Shown: positions 31,142 through 40,364, numbered from the stretch's first letter. The stretch: DNA of 64,000 nucleotides from JAMHWF01 sp048500255 (GCA_048500255.1 JASNYH010000006.1:148711-212710), one strand, 5' to 3'. Notes: generated by a model from the sequence alone, not told the origin. Numbers and translations: made by a program.

Positions 31142-33040
31142 TCAGCTGTTGGCGGCCGGGCGCAGCAGCGCCGGCCGCGCGCCGTAGCGCTCGAGCACGG
31201 CCTGCTCGATGCCGGCGGCGTCGAGGCCGACCATCGCCAGCAGCTTGGCTGGATCGCCGTGCTCGATGAACTCGTCGGGCAGGCCGAGCTGCAGCACCGG
31301 CACGTCGAGGCCCGCCGCCTGCAGCGCCTCGAGCACGGCGCTGCCGGCACCGCCCTGGATGCAGCCCTCCTCGACGGTGACCAGCGCCTCGTGGCTGCGC
31401 GCCAGCTCGGCGACGAGCGCGGCGTCGAGCGGCTTGGCGTAGCGCATGTTGGCGACCGTCGCGTCGAGTTTGTCGGCGGCGGCCAGCGCCGGAAAGAGCA
31501 CCGGGCCGAAGGCGAGGATGGCGATGCGCTGGCCCTGGCGGCGCACTTCGCCGCGGCCCCAGGGCAGCGATTCGAGCTTGCGCTCGACGGCCACGCCGAC
31601 GCCGGCGCCGCGCGGATAGCGCACGGCCACCGGGTGGTCCTGGCGGAACGCCGTCGTCAGCGCCCGGCGGCACTCGTTCTCGTCGGCCGGCACCAGCACG
31701 CTGACGTTGGGGATGCAGCGCAGGTAGGCGATGTCGTAGGCGCCGGCGTGCGTCGCGCCGTCGGCGCCGACGATGCCGGCGCGGTCGAGCGCGAACACGA
31801 CGGGCAGGTTCTGGATCGCCACGTCGTGCACCAGCTGGTCGTAGGCGCGCTGCAGGAAGGTCGAGTAGATGGCGACGACCGGCTTGAGGCCGTCGCAGGC
31901 GAGACCGGCGGCGAACGTGACGGCGTGCTGCTCGGCGATGCCGACGTCGAAGTAGCGCTTCGGGAAGCGCTGCTCGAACTCGACCATGCCCGAGCCCTCG
32001 CGCATCGCCGGCGTGATGCCGACGAGCCGCGCGTCGTGCTCGGCCATGTCGCAGAGCCAGTCGCCGAACACCTGCGTGAACGCCGGCTTGGGCGGCGTCG
32101 CGGGCTTCTTGATGCCTTGCGCCGGATCGAACTTGCCCGGGCCGTGGTAGGCGATCGGGTCGGCCTCGGCGAGCTTGTAGCCGTAGCCCTTCTTGGTGAC
32201 GACGTGCAGGAACTGCGGGCCACGGTGCTGCTGCATCTGCGAGCGCAGGTTCTCGAGCGTCGGGATCAGCGCGCCGAGGTCGTGCCCGTCGATCGGGCCG
32301 ACGTAGTTGAAGCCGAACTCCTCGAAGATGGTGCCCGGCACGACCATGCCCTTGGCGTGCTCCTCGAAGCGGCGCGCCAGCTCGAGCAGCGGCGGCGCGT
32401 TCTTGAGCACCGCCTTGGCGCCCTCGCGAGCGGCGGCGTAGAAGTTGCCACTCATCAGGCGCGCCAGGTACTTGTTGAGCGCGCCGACGGGCGGCGAGAT
32501 CGACATGTCGTTGTCGTTGAGCACGACGAGCATGTCGGTGTGCGACACGCCGGCGTTGTTGAGCGCCTCGAACGCCATGCCGGCGCTCATCGCGCCGTCG
32601 CCGATCACGGCGACGCACTGGCGCTGCTCGCCCTTGAGCCTGGCGGCGACCGCCATGCCGAGCGCGGCGGCGATCGACGTCGACGAATGCGCCGTGCCGA
32701 AGGTGTCGTACTCGCTCTCGTCGCGCCGCGGGAAGCCGCTCACGCCGCCCAACTGGCGCAGCGTGTGCATGCGGTCGCGCCGGCCGGTCAGGATCTTGTG
32801 CGGGTAGGTCTGGTGGCCGACGTCCCACACCAGGCGGTCGTTCGGCGTGTCGAACACGTAGTGCAGCGCGATCGTCAGCTCGACGGTGCCGAGGTTGCTC
32901 GACAGGTGGCCACCGGTCTGCGACACGCTGTGCAGCACGAAGTCGCGCAGCTCGGCGGCGAGCTGCGGCAGCTGCGCGCGCGTCAGCCGGCGCAGGTCGG
33001 CCGGGCTGTCGATCGTCTCGAGCAAGGGATGTTCGGTCAC
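31142..33040 (-). CDS. dxs: 1-deoxy-D-xylulose-5-phosphate synthase
   Basis: Thiamine diphosphate enzyme that starts the MEP isoprenoid pathway from pyruvate and glyceraldehyde-3-phosphate. The protein is 632 residues. The ThDP motif GDGAMSAGMAFEALNNAG is clear, as are GGHLSSNLG and DVGIAEQHAVTFAAG. The start is GTG 33040, overlapping the ispA stop by four bases (GTGA); no ATG is available near the family start (VTEHPLLETI). It should be coupled to ispA. Confidence 0.97.
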   Translation of the reverse strand: MTEHPLLETIDSPADLRRLTRAQLPQLAAELRDFVLHSVSQTGGHLSSNLGTVELTIALHYVFDTPNDRLVWDVGHQTYPHKILTGRRDRMHTLRQLGGVSGFPRRDESEYDTFGTAHSSTSIAAALGMAVAARLKGEQRQCVAVIGDGAMSAGMAFEALNNAGVSHTDMLVVLNDNDMSISPPVGALNKYLARLMSGNFYAAAREGAKAVLKNAPPLLELARRFEEHAKGMVVPGTIFEEFGFNYVGPIDGHDLGALIPTLENLRSQMQQHRGPQFLHVVTKKGYGYKLAEADPIAYHGPGKFDPAQGIKKPATPPKPAFTQVFGDWLCDMAEHDARLVGITPAMREGSGMVEFEQRFPKRYFDVGIAEQHAVTFAAGLACDGLKPVVAIYSTFLQRAYDQLVHDVAIQNLPVVFALDRAGIVGADGATHAGAYDIAYLRCIPNVSVLVPADENECRRALTTAFRQDHPVAVRYPRGAGVGVAVERKLESLPWGRGEVRRQGQRIAILAFGPVLFPALAAADKLDATVANMRYAKPLDAALVAELARSHEALVTVEEGCIQGGAGSAVLEALQAAGLDVPVLQLGLPDEFIEHGDPAKLLAMVGLDAAGIEQAVLERYGARPALLRPAANS

Positions 33041-33954
33041 GAGTCGCGCTCCACCACCTTGTCGGCCAGCAGGCTGAGCCAGGCCGTGTCGGCCAGGCCG
33101 CTGGCCGCCAGCGCCGCCTGCGCCTGGTCGCGCAGGTGCTCGGCGTGCAGCCGCGCGGCGCCCAGGCCGAGCACCGACACGTAGGTCGGCTTGTTGTCGT
33201 TGGAATCCTTGCCCGCCGTCTTGCCGAGCGTCTCGGAGGCCTGCGTCACGTCGAGGATGTCGTCGACGACCTGGAACGCCAGGCCGATCGCCGCGCCGTA
33301 CTCCGACAGACGCTGCCAGGCCGTCGCGTCGGTGCGGCCGCAGCTCGCGCCCATCAGCACGCTGGCCTGCAGCAGCGCGCCCGTCTTGCGGCGGTGCATG
33401 TCGCGCAGCGCGCGTTCGTCGAGGCGCTTGCCGATGCTCGCCAGGTCGATCGCCTGGCCGCCGGCCATGCCGGCGTGGCCGGCCGAGCGCGCGAGCAGCG
33501 CGCACAGCCGCGCCTGCAACTCGGGCGGCACACCGTCGGTGCCCGGGAACGCGGCGCTGTCGGCGGCGCTGGGCGTCAGCACCTCGAAGGCCAGCGCCTG
33601 CATGGCGTCGCCGGCGAGCATGGCCTGCGCCTCGCCGAACTTGACGTGCACCGTCGGCTTGCCCCGGCGCAGCACGTCGTTGTCCATGCACGGCATGTCG
33701 TCGTGGATCAGCGAATAGGCGTGGATCAGCTCGACGGCCACCGCGGCGCGCAGCGCCGCCTCGTGCAGGCCGCCGACCGCCTGCGACGCCGCCAGCACGA
33801 GCAGCGGGCGCAACCGCTTGCCGCCGTCGAGCACGCCGTAGCGCATCGCCTCGCCGAGGCCGGCGGGCGTTTGCGACGGCACCCAGCGCTCGAGCGCGGT
33901 CTCGACGCCCTCGAGTTCGGCGCGCATCCAGGCGTCGAAGTCGGCTCGCTTCAT
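33037..33954 (-). CDS. ispA: Farnesyl diphosphate synthase
   Basis: Short-chain prenyl transferase that makes farnesyl diphosphate from DMAPP and IPP. The protein is 305 residues. The first aspartate-rich motif is DDMPCMD (residues 85-91) and the second is in FQVVDDILD; GKRLRPLLV precedes the first. The start ATG 33954 overlaps the xseB stop as ATGA, and its own stop overlaps dxs, so the three genes form a translationally coupled set. Confidence 0.96.
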   Translation of the reverse strand: MKRADFDAWMRAELEGVETALERWVPSQTPAGLGEAMRYGVLDGGKRLRPLLVLAASQAVGGLHEAALRAAVAVELIHAYSLIHDDMPCMDNDVLRRGKPTVHVKFGEAQAMLAGDAMQALAFEVLTPSAADSAAFPGTDGVPPELQARLCALLARSAGHAGMAGGQAIDLASIGKRLDERALRDMHRRKTGALLQASVLMGASCGRTDATAWQRLSEYGAAIGLAFQVVDDILDVTQASETLGKTAGKDSNDNKPTYVSVLGLGAARLHAEHLRDQAQAALAASGLADTAWLSLLADKVVERDS

Positions 33955-34193
33955 TCGTCCTTCCAGGGCTTGAGCTGCCCGTCCTCGAGCACCCTCACCT
34001 GCTGCTCGACGGCGTCGAGCCGCGCGCGGCAGTACGCGAGCAGCTCGGCGCCGCGCCGGTAGCTGTCGAGCAGGCGGTCGAGCGGCAGCTGGCCGCCCTC
34101 CATCGCCGCGACGAGGCGTTCGAGTTCGGCCAGCGCCTGTTCGTAGTCGGCCGGCGCGGCCGGTGCTGCCTCGGGGTTCGGAGTGTTCGCCAT
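33951..34193 (-). CDS. xseB: Exodeoxyribonuclease VII small subunit
   Basis: An 80-residue protein that binds XseA to form exonuclease VII. After an Ala/Pro-rich start it reads DYEQALAELERLVAAMEGGQ and LPLDRLLDSYRRGAELLAYCR, the family signature. First gene of the coupled xseB-ispA-dxs unit. A TACAAT on the minus strand at 34216-34211 could be its -10, but no convincing -35 is present. The divergent Rieske gene starts 210 bp away. Confidence 0.94.
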   Translation of the reverse strand: MANTPNPEAAPAAPADYEQALAELERLVAAMEGGQLPLDRLLDSYRRGAELLAYCRARLDAVEQQVRVLEDGQLKPWKDE

Positions 34194-34403
34194 AACGGTG
34201 CAAGAGCGAGATTGTAGTCAGCCGGAACTCGCGGGGCGCCCCGCGGTCGCACCCTTCTGCCCGCGAGGTCGGCGCCGAGGGCGCCGCAGTTACCGCTGGG
34301 TACAATCCCGGGCCCGCCGCGACACGCCCATCGCGGCCTTCGTGGTTCCACCCGCGCCGTGCGGGTGGCGGGTTGACATCGGTTTTTGGAGATCCTGGGG
34401 ATC

Positions 34404-35528
34404 ATGTCGGACCTGAGCATCGGCCTCGAGTCGCTGGAGCGCGCGCGCACCCAGTTGTCCGTTTCCACCTATTTCGACGAGGGCCTGTTTCGCCGGGAAC
34501 AGGAACTCATCTTCGATGCCGGCCCGCGCTACCTCGGGCACGAGCTCGCCGTGCCGGAGGTCGGCGACCACCACGCGCTGCCCCAGGAGGGCGAAGGCCG
34601 CGCCCTCGTGCGCACGGCGCGCGGCGTCGAGCTGATCTCCAACGTGTGCCGCCACCGCCAGGCCGTGATGCTGCGCGGGCGCGGCAACTCGGGCAGCCAC
34701 ATCGTGTGCCCGCTGCACCGCTGGACCTACGACCTGCAGGGCCGGCTGATCGGCGCGCCGCACTTCCCCGACGACCCCTGCCTGCACCTGAACAACTATC
34801 CGCTGCAGTCGTGGAACGGCCTGCTGTTCGAGCGAAAGCCGGGCGGGCGCGACGTCGTCGCCGACCTCGACGGCGTCGGTGCGCGGCCCGAGTTCGACTT
34901 CGCGGGCTACCAGTTCGACCGCGCCGTGATGCACGAGTGCGACTACAACTGGAAGACGTTCATCGAGGTCTATCTCGAGGACTACCACGTCGGGCCGTTC
35001 CATCCCGGGCTGGGCAACTTCGTCACCTGCGAAGACCTGCGCTGGGAGATGGGGCGCGAGCACTCGGTGCAGACGGTGGGCGTGGCCAACGCGCTCGGCC
35101 GCGCCGGCTCCGACGTGTACCGCAAGTGGCATGAGGTGCTGCTCAACTACCGCGGCGGCGAGCCGCCGGCGCGCGGCGCCGTCTGGCTGACCTACTACCC
35201 GACGACGATGGTCGAGTGGTATCCGCACGTGCTCGTCGTCTCGACGCTGTTCCCGCGCGGGCCGCGCAAGACGCTCAACGTCGTCGAGTTCTTCTACCCC
35301 GAGGAGATCGTCGCCTTCGAGCGCGAGTTCGTCGAGGCGCAGCAGGCCGCCTACATGGAGACCTGCGACGAGGACGACGAGATCGCGCTGCGCATGGACG
35401 CCGGCCGCCAGGCGCTGATGGAACGCGGCGACGACGAGGTCGGCCCTTACCAGAGCCCGATGGAAGACGGCATGCAGCAGTTCCACGAGTGGTACCGCGC
35501 GCGCATGCAGCTCGACCAGGCCGGATGA
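34404..35528 (+). CDS. Rieske (2Fe-2S) aromatic-ring-hydroxylase-like oxygenase, alpha subunit
   Basis: A 374-residue non-heme iron oxygenase. The Rieske centre is CRH (C82, H84) and CPLH (C102, H105). The mononuclear iron region is NWKTFIEVYLEDYHVGPFHP, with the usual His pair. It falls among the choline/carnitine/phenylpropionate-type Rieske oxygenases, but its substrate cannot be told. ATG 34404 is used; a TTG at 34386 would add six residues. No ferredoxin reductase is adjacent, so electrons must come from a reductase elsewhere. It overlaps the EamA gene by ATGA. Confidence 0.9.
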   Translation: MSDLSIGLESLERARTQLSVSTYFDEGLFRREQELIFDAGPRYLGHELAVPEVGDHHALPQEGEGRALVRTARGVELISNVCRHRQAVMLRGRGNSGSHIVCPLHRWTYDLQGRLIGAPHFPDDPCLHLNNYPLQSWNGLLFERKPGGRDVVADLDGVGARPEFDFAGYQFDRAVMHECDYNWKTFIEVYLEDYHVGPFHPGLGNFVTCEDLRWEMGREHSVQTVGVANALGRAGSDVYRKWHEVLLNYRGGEPPARGAVWLTYYPTTMVEWYPHVLVVSTLFPRGPRKTLNVVEFFYPEEIVAFEREFVEAQQAAYMETCDEDDEIALRMDAGRQALMERGDDEVGPYQSPMEDGMQQFHEWYRARMQLDQAG

Positions 35529-36427
35529 CGCGCGTGCCGGCGCCGGCCCTGATGGTCGGCGCGTCGTTCCTGTTCGCGACGATGGGGCTGTGCGTCAAGC
35601 TCGCCGCGGCGTACTACACGCCGGGCGAGATCGTCTTCTACCGCGGCCTGATCGGCACCGGCGCGCTCGCCGTCGTGGCGCGCATGCACGGCGGCACGCT
35701 GCGCACCGCGCTGCCGGCGATGCATTTCTGGCGCAGCCTGACGGGCGTCATCGCCCTGGTGTGCTGGTTCTATGCGATCGGCGAGCTGCCGCTGGCCACG
35801 GCGATGACGCTGAACTACATGTCGTCGGTATGGATGGCGCTGTTCCTCATCGGCGGCGCCGTGCTGGTGGGCGCCGCGCGCGTCGATGCGCGCCTCGTCG
35901 CAACCGTGCTGATCGGCTTCGCCGGCGTCGCGCTGGTGCTGCGGCCGACGATGGACCGCGATCTGCTGTGGCCCGGCCTCGTCGGCCTGCTGTCGGGCAT
36001 GCTGTCGGCGCTGGCCTACCTGCAGGTGACGGCGCTCGGCCGCGCCGGCGAGCCCGAGTACCGCGTCGTCTTCTACTTCTCGCTCGGCGGCCTGGCCGCC
36101 GGCGCGGCGACGATGCTGTGGAGCGGCGCGTCGCCGCACGCGAGCCTCCTCGGCGTGCTGTGGCTCGCGGCGGTGGGCGTGACGGCGACGGCGGCGCAGC
36201 TGATGATGACGCGCGCCTATGCGACGGGCCGCCCGCTCGTCAACGCCAGCCTGCAGTACCTCGGCATCGCCTGGGCCTTCGTCTACGGCGTGACGATCTT
36301 CGACGACCCGGTGACGGCGATGGCGCTCGCGGGCATGCTGCTGATCGTCGGCGCCGGCCTGGGCGCAACGCTGCTGCGCAATCGTGCGGCGCCGGCCGAG
36401 GCGACGCATTCCGTGCTCGAGCCGTGA
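35525..36427 (+). CDS. DMT superfamily (EamA) transporter
   Basis: A 300-residue inner-membrane protein with two EamA repeats. About ten hydrophobic helices can be read, beginning with LMVGASFLFATMGLCVKLAA and ending with MALAGMLLIVGAGLGATLL. The family exports or imports small metabolites; this substrate is unknown. ATG 35525 overlaps the Rieske stop (ATGA), which suggests a shared function, for example export of an oxygenase product, but that is only inference. Confidence 0.9.
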   Translation: MTRVPAPALMVGASFLFATMGLCVKLAAAYYTPGEIVFYRGLIGTGALAVVARMHGGTLRTALPAMHFWRSLTGVIALVCWFYAIGELPLATAMTLNYMSSVWMALFLIGGAVLVGAARVDARLVATVLIGFAGVALVLRPTMDRDLLWPGLVGLLSGMLSALAYLQVTALGRAGEPEYRVVFYFSLGGLAAGAATMLWSGASPHASLLGVLWLAAVGVTATAAQLMMTRAYATGRPLVNASLQYLGIAWAFVYGVTIFDDPVTAMALAGMLLIVGAGLGATLLRNRAAPAEATHSVLEP

Positions 36428-36450
36428 CGCGCCCCGGAGAAGGAACGACG

Positions 36451-37305
36451 ATGACGACGTGGACCACGCTGATCGATGCCCCCGCGCTGCGCGCGGCGCT
36501 GGCGGCCGGCACGCCGCCGCTGGTGGTCGTCGACGCCGGCTTCGACCTCGCCGACACCGGCGCCGGCGAGCGCGACCACGCCGCCGGCCACCTGCCCGGC
36601 GCGCTGTACTGGCATCTCGACCGCGACCTCTCGGGCGCGAAGACGGGCCGCAACGGCCGCCATCCGCTGCCCGAGCGCGCCGCGTTCGCCGCCACCGCCG
36701 GCGCGGCCGGCATCGCGCCGGCGACACAGGTCGTCGTCTACGACGCGCAAGGCGGTGTCTATGCCAGCCGCGCCTGGTGGCTGCTGCGATGGCTCGGCCA
36801 CACGGCAGTCGCCGTGCTCGACGGCGGCCGCGCCGCCTGGCTTGCCGCCGGCGGCCCGCTGACCGCCGAGCCGACGCCGCGCACCGCCGCTACCGCGCCC
36901 TACCCGCAGCGCGAGAGCCTCGCGCCCGCGCTCGACGCCGACGCGCTGGCCGCGCGGCTGGGCGCCGTGGCGCTGCTCGACGCCCGCACACCCGAGCGCT
37001 TTCGCGGCGAGGTCGAGCCGCTCGACGCCAAGGCGGGCCACATTCCCGGTTCGTTGAACCGGCCGTTCAAGGACAACCTCGGCGCCGGCGCGCGCTTCAA
37101 GAGCGCCGAACACCTGCGCGCCGAGTTCGCGGCCCTGATCGGCGCGCAGCAGCCGGCCGAGGTGGTGCACGCCTGCGGCTCGGGCGTCACCGCCTGCCAC
37201 AACCTGCTCGCGATGGAAATCGCCGGCCTCGCCGGATCGGTGCTCTATCCGGGCTCGTGGAGCGAGTGGTCGTCGGACCCGCAGCGACCGATCGCCCTCG
37301 GCTGA
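36451..37305 (+). CDS. sseA: 3-mercaptopyruvate sulfurtransferase
   Basis: Two-domain rhodanese family protein, 284 residues. The N-terminal inactive rhodanese domain carries the family segment AGHLPGALYWHLDRDLSG, and the active C-terminal domain has GHIPGSLNRPF. The catalytic Cys242 sits in the loop CGSGVTAC; CGSGVT favours mercaptopyruvate over thiosulfate (which prefers CRKGVT). ATG 36451 has a GGAGAAGGA ribosome site, 23 bp after the EamA gene, so it may share that transcript. Confidence 0.9.
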   Translation: MTTWTTLIDAPALRAALAAGTPPLVVVDAGFDLADTGAGERDHAAGHLPGALYWHLDRDLSGAKTGRNGRHPLPERAAFAATAGAAGIAPATQVVVYDAQGGVYASRAWWLLRWLGHTAVAVLDGGRAAWLAAGGPLTAEPTPRTAATAPYPQRESLAPALDADALAARLGAVALLDARTPERFRGEVEPLDAKAGHIPGSLNRPFKDNLGAGARFKSAEHLRAEFAALIGAQQPAEVVHACGSGVTACHNLLAMEIAGLAGSVLYPGSWSEWSSDPQRPIALG

Positions 37306-37343
37306 GCACAGCCGCCGAGAACCGCGGCAGCGTCCATTCCCGA

Positions 37344-37381
37344 TTGACCTGCCGCAAGCCGGCGGCTACCGTTCGATCGAA
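37344..37381 (+). promoter_or_regulatory. Predicted promoter and palindrome before the universal stress gene
   Basis: TTGACC (37344-37349), 17 bases, then TACCGT (37367-37372), followed at once by the perfect palindrome TTCGATCGAA (37372-37381). The -10 is weak. The palindrome could be an operator near the transcript start, about 40 bases before the ATG. Confidence 0.35.
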
Positions 37382-37423
37382 CAATGGCGCGTCCGCTCAA
37401 CTGCCGGTGAGGAGGCTTCGAAC

Positions 37424-37858
37424 ATGTACCAGCGCATCCTGGTTCCGACCGACGGCTCCGACATCACGAAGAAGGCCGTCGACACCGCCATCAAGCTGTC
37501 GAAGCTGATGGGCGCGCAGCTCTACGCGCTCAGCGTCAAGGAGCCGTTCCCGTACAGCGCCATCTCCGAGATGCAGCCGACGCCGCCGCAGGAGTTCTAC
37601 GACGCGCAGGACCGCATCGCCACCGCGCGGGTCGACGAGGTGCGCAGCGCCTGCACCGCTGCCGGCCTGGCGTGCAACGCCAGCACCGTCGAGGCGCTGC
37701 ACCCCTGGGAGGCGATCGTCGAGCATGCGCAGACCCACGGCTGCGACCTGATCGTGATGGCGTCGCACGGCCGGCGCGGCATGTCGGCGCTGCTGCTGGG
37801 CAGCGAGACGCAGCGCGTGCTGATCCACAGCAAGGTGCCGGTGCTGATCGTGCGCTGA
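37424..37858 (+). CDS. Universal stress protein, UspA family
   Basis: A 144-residue single-domain Usp. It begins MYQRILVPTDGSDITKKAVD with the ATP-binding Asp, and ends with ASHGRRGMSALLLGSETQRVL, which keeps the G-9X-GS phosphate loop; the first Gly of the classic motif is Ala here. It has a strong GGTGAGGAG site. Usp proteins of this kind bind ATP and support survival in stasis or stress. Confidence 0.92.
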   Translation: MYQRILVPTDGSDITKKAVDTAIKLSKLMGAQLYALSVKEPFPYSAISEMQPTPPQEFYDAQDRIATARVDEVRSACTAAGLACNASTVEALHPWEAIVEHAQTHGCDLIVMASHGRRGMSALLLGSETQRVLIHSKVPVLIVR

Positions 37859-37868
37859 CGATGCCGGG

Positions 37869-37885
37869 CGGCGGCCACACCGCCG
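37869..37885. terminator. Stem-loop between convergent usp and ZIP genes
   Basis: Perfect 6-bp stem CGGCGG/CCGCCG with a 5-base loop in the 28-bp gap between the convergent stops. There is no U-run; it probably acts as a two-way 3'-end structure. Confidence 0.4.
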
Positions 37886-37886
37886 T

Positions 37887-38663
37887 TCAATGCCCGTGCA
37901 CCGCCTCGACGGCGATGAGCACGGCGATCAACCCGACGGCCAGCCAGGCCAGTTGCGCCAGCGTCTCGCGTATCGACAGGCGGCGCTGCAGCTGCGGGAT
38001 CAGGTCGGCCACCGCCACGTAGACGAAGCTGCTCGCCGCCACGACGAGCAGGTACGGGAACAGCGCCTCCCACGGCCCGATCACGAAGTAGCCGAGCACG
38101 CCGCCGACCACCGCCGCCAGCCCCGACAGCGCGTTGTAGGTGAGCGCGCGGGCGCGGCTCAGCCCGGCGTTGAGCAGCACGATGTAGTCGCCGACCTCCT
38201 GCGGGATCTCGTGCGCGACGATGGCCAGCGCCGTCGCGAAGCCGAGCCGCACGTCGGCGAGGAAGGCCGCGGCGATGATCACGCCGTCGCAGAAGTTGTG
38301 GATGCTGTCGCCGAGCAGCACGCTCCAGCCGCCGCGGCCGGCCTGCTCGGCGTCGAAATCGTGGTGGTGGTGGTGGCCGTCGCCCTCGTGGTGGTGGCCG
38401 TGCCGGTAGAGCTCGGCCTTCTCGAGCAGGAAGAAGAACAGCAGCCCTCCGAGCAGCGTCGCGAAGAGCGCCTGCGGCGGCGCCTGGCTCTCGAAGGCCT
38501 CGGGCAGCACGCTCAGCAGCGCCGTGGCCAGCAGCACGCCGGCCGACAGGCTGACGAGGTGGCGTACGACGCGCGTCAGCACGCCCACGGTGAGGCTGGC
38601 CGCGATCGCCACCGACAGCAGTCCGCCGGCCAGCGTCACGGCCACGATGTAGAGCAGGGTCAT
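37887..38663 (-). CDS. ZIP family divalent metal transporter
   Basis: A 258-residue membrane protein with eight predicted helices. The His-rich loop (RHGHHHEGDGHHHHH) lies between helices III and IV. Metal-site helices IV and V carry DSIHNFCDGVIIAA and AIVAHEIPQEVGDY. ATG 38663 (MTLLYIVAVTLAGG) is chosen over an upstream start that adds a non-hydrophobic leader of 17 residues. The substrate is probably zinc, with iron or manganese possible. It is divergent from ppx (99 bp). Confidence 0.92.
   Translation of the reverse strand: MTLLYIVAVTLAGGLLSVAIAASLTVGVLTRVVRHLVSLSAGVLLATALLSVLPEAFESQAPPQALFATLLGGLLFFFLLEKAELYRHGHHHEGDGHHHHHDFDAEQAGRGGWSVLLGDSIHNFCDGVIIAAAFLADVRLGFATALAIVAHEIPQEVGDYIVLLNAGLSRARALTYNALSGLAAVVGGVLGYFVIGPWEALFPYLLVVAASSFVYVAVADLIPQLQRRLSIRETLAQLAWLAVGLIAVLIAVEAVHGH
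38361..38376 (-). repeat. CAC-codon microsatellite in the ZIP His loop
   Basis: Five uninterrupted GTG units on the plus strand, coding five His in the metal loop; four further CAC codons lie nearby. In-frame repeat slippage would change loop length without breaking the frame. Confidence 0.6.
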
Positions 38664-38762
38664 CGGGTCGCTTTCCACGCGAAACCGCAGCCGGGCGGCG
38701 CAGTCGCGGCGCACATCTTACGGGCCGCGCGCGACGCGGACGGCACGACGCCTGCCCGCACA

Positions 38763-40304
38763 ATGGCGCGCATGCCCTCGCCTCCTGCTGCTGCCCCCTG
38801 GACCGAGCCGCTGGCGGCGGTCGACATCGGATCGAACAGCTTTCGCCTCGAGATCGGCCAGGTCGAGCAGGGTCTCTACCGCCGCGTCGACTACCTGAAG
38901 GAGACGGTGCGCCTGGGCGGCGGCCTCGACGCCGACGGCCTGCTCGGCGAGGAAGCGATGCAGCGAGGCCTCGATTGCCTGGCGCGCTTCGCGCAGCGTC
39001 TGCGCGGCTTCGCGCCGCAGCGCGTGCGCGCCGTCGCCACGCAGACGCTACGCGAGGCACGCAACCGCGACGCCTTCCTCGCGCGCGCGCAGGCCGCGCT
39101 CGGTCTGCCGATCGAGGTGATCGCCGGCCGCGAGGAGGCACGCCTGATCTATGCCGGCGTGGCGCGGCTGCAGCCGTCGGATCGCTCGCGGCTGGTCATC
39201 GACATCGGGGGGCGTTCCACCGAGATGATCCTGGGCCGCGGCCACGTCGCGACGCGCGCCGAGTCGTTCCAGATCGGCTGCGTCAGCCTGTCGATGAAGT
39301 ACTTCGGCGACGGCCGCTACACCGAGCAGGCCTTCCGCGACGCGCAGATCGCCGCCGGCGCCGAGCTGGAAGAGGCACTCGAGCCGTTCGCGCCGACGCA
39401 GTGGCAGGAGGCGCTCGGCTCGTCGGGCACGGCCGGCTCGGTGTCGCAACTGCTGGCGGCCAGCGGCGTCACCGACGGCAGCATCACGCCGGCCGCGCTG
39501 CGCTGGTGCATCGAGCAGTGCCTGAAGGCGGGGCGCGCCGACCGGCTGGCGCTCGCCGGGCTGAAGGACGACCGCCGCGCCGTGCTCGGCGGCGGGCTGG
39601 CGATCCTCTACACGCTGGTCGCGCAGTTCGGCATCGAGTCGCTGCAGCCGGCGCGCGGCGCGCTGCGCCAGGGCGTGATCTTCGAGCTGCAAGAGCGCGT
39701 CGCGGCGGCGCACGGCGCCGTCGAGGGCCGCGACCTGCGCGACGACTCGGTGCTCGCGCTGCAGCAGCGCTTCGGCGTCGACGCGGCGCAGGCGGCGCGC
39801 GTGCAGGCGCTGGCACTGCGGCTGCACGCCGCGCTGCAGCCGGCCGCCGGCGACGACGACGACGCGCTCGAGGCGACGCGCGAGCTCGGGTGGGCCGCCG
39901 CACTGCACGAACTGGGCATGATGGTGTCGCACCACGACCACCACCGCCACAGCGCCTACCTGCTCGGCCACGTCGACGCGCCGGGCTTCTCGCAGTCGCA
40001 GCAGCGGCGCCTCGCCGCGCTCGTGCTCGGCCAGCGCGGCGGGCTGCGCAAGATCGAGGCGCAGCTCGCCGACGAGCGCTTCGCCTGGCAGGTGCTCGCG
40101 CTGCGCCTGGCCGTGCTGCTGTGCCACGCGCGCCAGGCGCCCGATGCCGACGCCGTGGCCGTCGGTCGCAGCGGCCGCACGGCGACGCTGGCCTACGACG
40201 CCGACTGGGCCGCAGCGCATCCGCGCACCGTCTACCTGCTCGCCGAGGAGCAGGCGGCGTGGAAGCGCATCGACGGTGGGTTGCTGCTCGCGCTGCCGCA
40301 GTAG
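38763..40304 (+). CDS. ppx: Exopolyphosphatase (Ppx/GppA family)
   Basis: Removes terminal phosphate from polyphosphate. The 513-residue protein has an ASKHA fold start, AAVDIGSNSFRLEIGQ, and the second phosphate loop VIDIGGRSTEMILG. The His-rich helix MVSHHDHHRHSAYLL belongs to the C-terminal HD-like domain. ATG 38763 is used; ATG 38772 is in frame three codons on. It faces sixA and ppk1, so polyphosphate breakdown and synthesis genes are side by side but convergent. Confidence 0.93.
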   Translation: MARMPSPPAAAPWTEPLAAVDIGSNSFRLEIGQVEQGLYRRVDYLKETVRLGGGLDADGLLGEEAMQRGLDCLARFAQRLRGFAPQRVRAVATQTLREARNRDAFLARAQAALGLPIEVIAGREEARLIYAGVARLQPSDRSRLVIDIGGRSTEMILGRGHVATRAESFQIGCVSLSMKYFGDGRYTEQAFRDAQIAAGAELEEALEPFAPTQWQEALGSSGTAGSVSQLLAASGVTDGSITPAALRWCIEQCLKAGRADRLALAGLKDDRRAVLGGGLAILYTLVAQFGIESLQPARGALRQGVIFELQERVAAAHGAVEGRDLRDDSVLALQQRFGVDAAQAARVQALALRLHAALQPAAGDDDDALEATRELGWAAALHELGMMVSHHDHHRHSAYLLGHVDAPGFSQSQQRRLAALVLGQRGGLRKIEAQLADERFAWQVLALRLAVLLCHARQAPDADAVAVGRSGRTATLAYDADWAAAHPRTVYLLAEEQAAWKRIDGGLLLALPQ

Positions 40305-40324
40305 CGCGATTCGCCCGACCTCAG

Positions 40325-40359
40325 CCCGGCCATCGGCCGGGTCGCGCGAGAGAGCGCGA
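40325..40359. terminator. Two adjacent stem-loops between ppx and sixA
   Basis: CCCGGCC-ATC-GGCCGGG (40325-40341) is followed at once by TCGCGC-GAGAGA-GCGCGA (40342-40359). Both stems are perfect. They fill the 60-bp gap between the convergent stops, and neither has a U-run. A bidirectional 3'-end structure is likely. Confidence 0.5.
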
Positions 40360-40364
40360 GCGCG

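Noticed and set aside
34301..34306. TACAAT as a -10 for the Rieske gene
   Set aside because: No -35 at the right distance, and the TG lies one base too far upstream for an extended -10.
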